Below are positions 62,849 through 64,000 of a DNA stretch of 64,000 nt, piece after piece; positions within the stretch are counted from its first letter, which is position 1; every line of letters starts with the position of its first letter. This stretch comes from Marisa cornuarietis (Eukaryota; Mollusca; Gastropoda; Architaenioglossa; Ampullariidae). The translations under genes were made by a program, and so were the position numbers. Location: the NCBI GenBank assembly GCA_004794655.1, contig SMMW01000622.1:6571501-6635500 (forward strand), written 5' to 3'. A model generated the notes under the pieces. It worked only from the letters and a program-made list of their open reading frames with translations. It did no database searches and was not told the DNA's origin.

Positions 62849-64000
62849 CTAACGTTGATAAAAAGAATAGGGTTCCTTGCCGTAGGCATAGTCCACATCG
62901 CCCGATGGCGGATAGCAGTCAATTTCACCGCTGTACATAGGTCGTTGGTTGCTGATCTTGAGATGGTTGGCAAAGTTGTCTTCTCCGTTCAGGGGTTCGG
63001 GTTTTCCGCTGACGCCCCCGTTCTGAACATACGTCTTATAGCTGGGTTGACCAAGCTCGCTATGCTCGCTAACCAGCACATCGTCCTCATTGTCAAACCG
63101 CTTGTACTTGTACACATGCCGCAGCATCAGCAGCACGGGCGCGTAGCCCACGTTGGTGAGAAAGATGAAGACGTTCAGCCACAGGAAACCGATGGCGTGC
63201 ACGACGTTGCCAGCGACGACAGGACCGAAGGCGTAGGCCAGTGAGTAGGAGATGTCCGCGATGGCGTACACAGAACCGTAGACAGAGACGTGACGCACAT
63301 CCACCAGGTAGCCCAGCATGGGCAGCAGGGCCGTGTCCACCAGCGCGATGCCGAAGCAAATACCCATGATGGGGAAGATGAGGACGAAGTAGGCCTTGGC
63401 GAAGGGGACGAAGAAGCAGCAGATACCCTCCAGCGAGACACCAATCGCTGCCATCAGCCACTGGTACTGCGGGTAGGTCTTGGCTAACTTGACCGTCAGG
63501 TACACACCGCAGATGTGCGGGATGAAGGCTGGAAGCCACACGAAGCCGATCTCCCACTCGTCGGCGCCCATGCGGTCTTTCATCCAAAGCGAGATGGTTG
63601 GCTCCAGGAATGCAAGCGAGACGTTGGACATGGCCAGGGCCCCGGCGCATACGGCGATGTAAGGGTCCATCAGCAGTCGGTAGATGGGCGTGCCTTTGGG
63701 TCGCTCTTCGGGAGCCAACATGCTGCGCTGCTGCCGCACGGGCTTCATCACCATCAGGCACAGGAAGCCGTCAAAAAGAGAGATGAAAGCCAGTAGCAGG
63801 AAGGGGACCACCTTACCGGCGAACTCGTACAGGATGCCGCCAAGTGGTGGCGCGAAAAGGCAGCCAAAGGAGATAAAGGCCTGCGCAATGCCCAACGACT
63901 TCGTCCGCTCAGACTCTTCCGTGAACCGATCGGCGATCATGGCCAGTCCTGAAGTGTCGGCAAAAGCGGATCCCAACCCTTGCATGGAGCGTGCCAGGAA
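62849..64000 (-). CDS. VAChT: Vesicular acetylcholine transporter (5' end outside window)
   Basis: This proton antiporter loads acetylcholine into synaptic vesicles. The open frame gives 383 residues from [18 protein letters not shown] at the edge to ...EPYSFYQR and a TAG stop, covering about the last eight of twelve membrane helices. Family-specific blocks seen are [32 protein letters not shown], LDPxxx-like [41 protein letters not shown] and [19 protein letters not shown]; the last holds the aspartate of helix 10 linked to transport. These match VAChT better than the monoamine transporters (VMAT has MLEPALPIWM and VDSSMMPIMGYLVD). The cytosolic tail has [10 protein letters not shown] where vertebrates have an acidic dileucine sorting signal, and ends in a Tyr-rich segment. 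No introns are seen. Confidence 0.97.
   Translation of the reverse strand, partial: FLARSMQGLGSAFADTSGLAMIADRFTEESERTKSLGIAQAFISFGCLFAPPLGGILYEFAGKVVPFLLLAFISLFDGFLCLMVMKPVRQQRSMLAPEERPKGTPIYRLLMDPYIAVCAGALAMSNVSLAFLEPTISLWMKDRMGADEWEIGFVWLPAFIPHICGVYLTVKLAKTYPQYQWLMAAIGVSLEGICCFFVPFAKAYFVLIFPIMGICFGIALVDTALLPMLGYLVDVRHVSVYGSVYAIADISYSLAYAFGPVVAGNVVHAIGFLWLNVFIFLTNVGYAPVLLMLRHVYKYKRFDNEDDVLVSEHSELGQPSYKTYVQNGGVSGKPEPLNGEDNFANHLKISNQRPMYSGEIDCYPPSGDVDYAYGKEPYSFYQR

Noticed and set aside
62855..63796. Open frames on the plus strand and other minus-strand frames within 62855-63796
   Set aside because: They are shadows of the VAChT coding sequence, which is GC-rich and has few stops in other frames.

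Overview
This window is eukaryotic, from an animal, and AT-rich with sparse coding sequence and many simple repeats. It is the invertebrate cholinergic gene locus, read on the minus strand. At the right edge (62849-64000) is most of a vesicular acetylcholine transporter (VAChT; SLC18A3/unc-17 type), with no intron inside the window. At the left, four spliced exons of choline acetyltransferase (ChAT; carnitine/choline acyltransferase family) lie on the same strand at 9302-9496, 7472-7590, 4823-4876 and 1-69. Their reading phases join exactly (0/0, 2/1, 2/1), and the joined residues follow the N-terminal part of ChAT in order. The rest of ChAT, including the catalytic histidine, lies beyond position 1. 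The first part of VAChT lies beyond position 64000. The order 5'-VAChT-ChAT exons-3' on one strand is the conserved arrangement in which VAChT sits inside the first ChAT intron. One gene makes acetylcholine and the other loads it into synaptic vesicles, so the window holds the two defining genes of a cholinergic neuron.

More than 53 kb separates the VAChT stop codon from the first sure ChAT exon. Three things in that gap could be exons, all on the minus strand: (1) 27051-27104, an 18-codon start exon with a strong Kozak context, a consensus GTAAGT donor and a GC-rich 5' flank with a CRE, whose phase fits the first sure ChAT exon; (2) 62664-62732, just 3' of VAChT, ending at a GTGAGT donor in the same phase; (3) 44869-45148, an apparent terminal exon of an unrecognised gene (strong acceptor, 93 codons, stop, then AATAAA about 80 bases on). 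The intron between ChAT exons 7472-7590 and 4823-4876 appears to be a GC-AG intron.

The remaining sequence is intronic or non-coding. It holds a decayed Jockey-like non-LTR retrotransposon (27720-29815), a tRNA-derived SINE with a perfect 10-bp target duplication (17724-18000), a diverged relative of it (25133-25356), a 186-bp hAT-like MITE (50477-50662), two probable LINE 3' tails, an almost exact 355-bp tandem duplication (8494-9205), several minisatellites and many microsatellites, including about 450 bp of CTAT repeat (35982-36434).

The organism is probably a lophotrochozoan, perhaps a gastropod mollusc. This is inferred from overall character (long AT-rich introns, microsatellite load, protein divergence from vertebrates) and not proven. 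Most other open reading frames are chance or repeat-derived.
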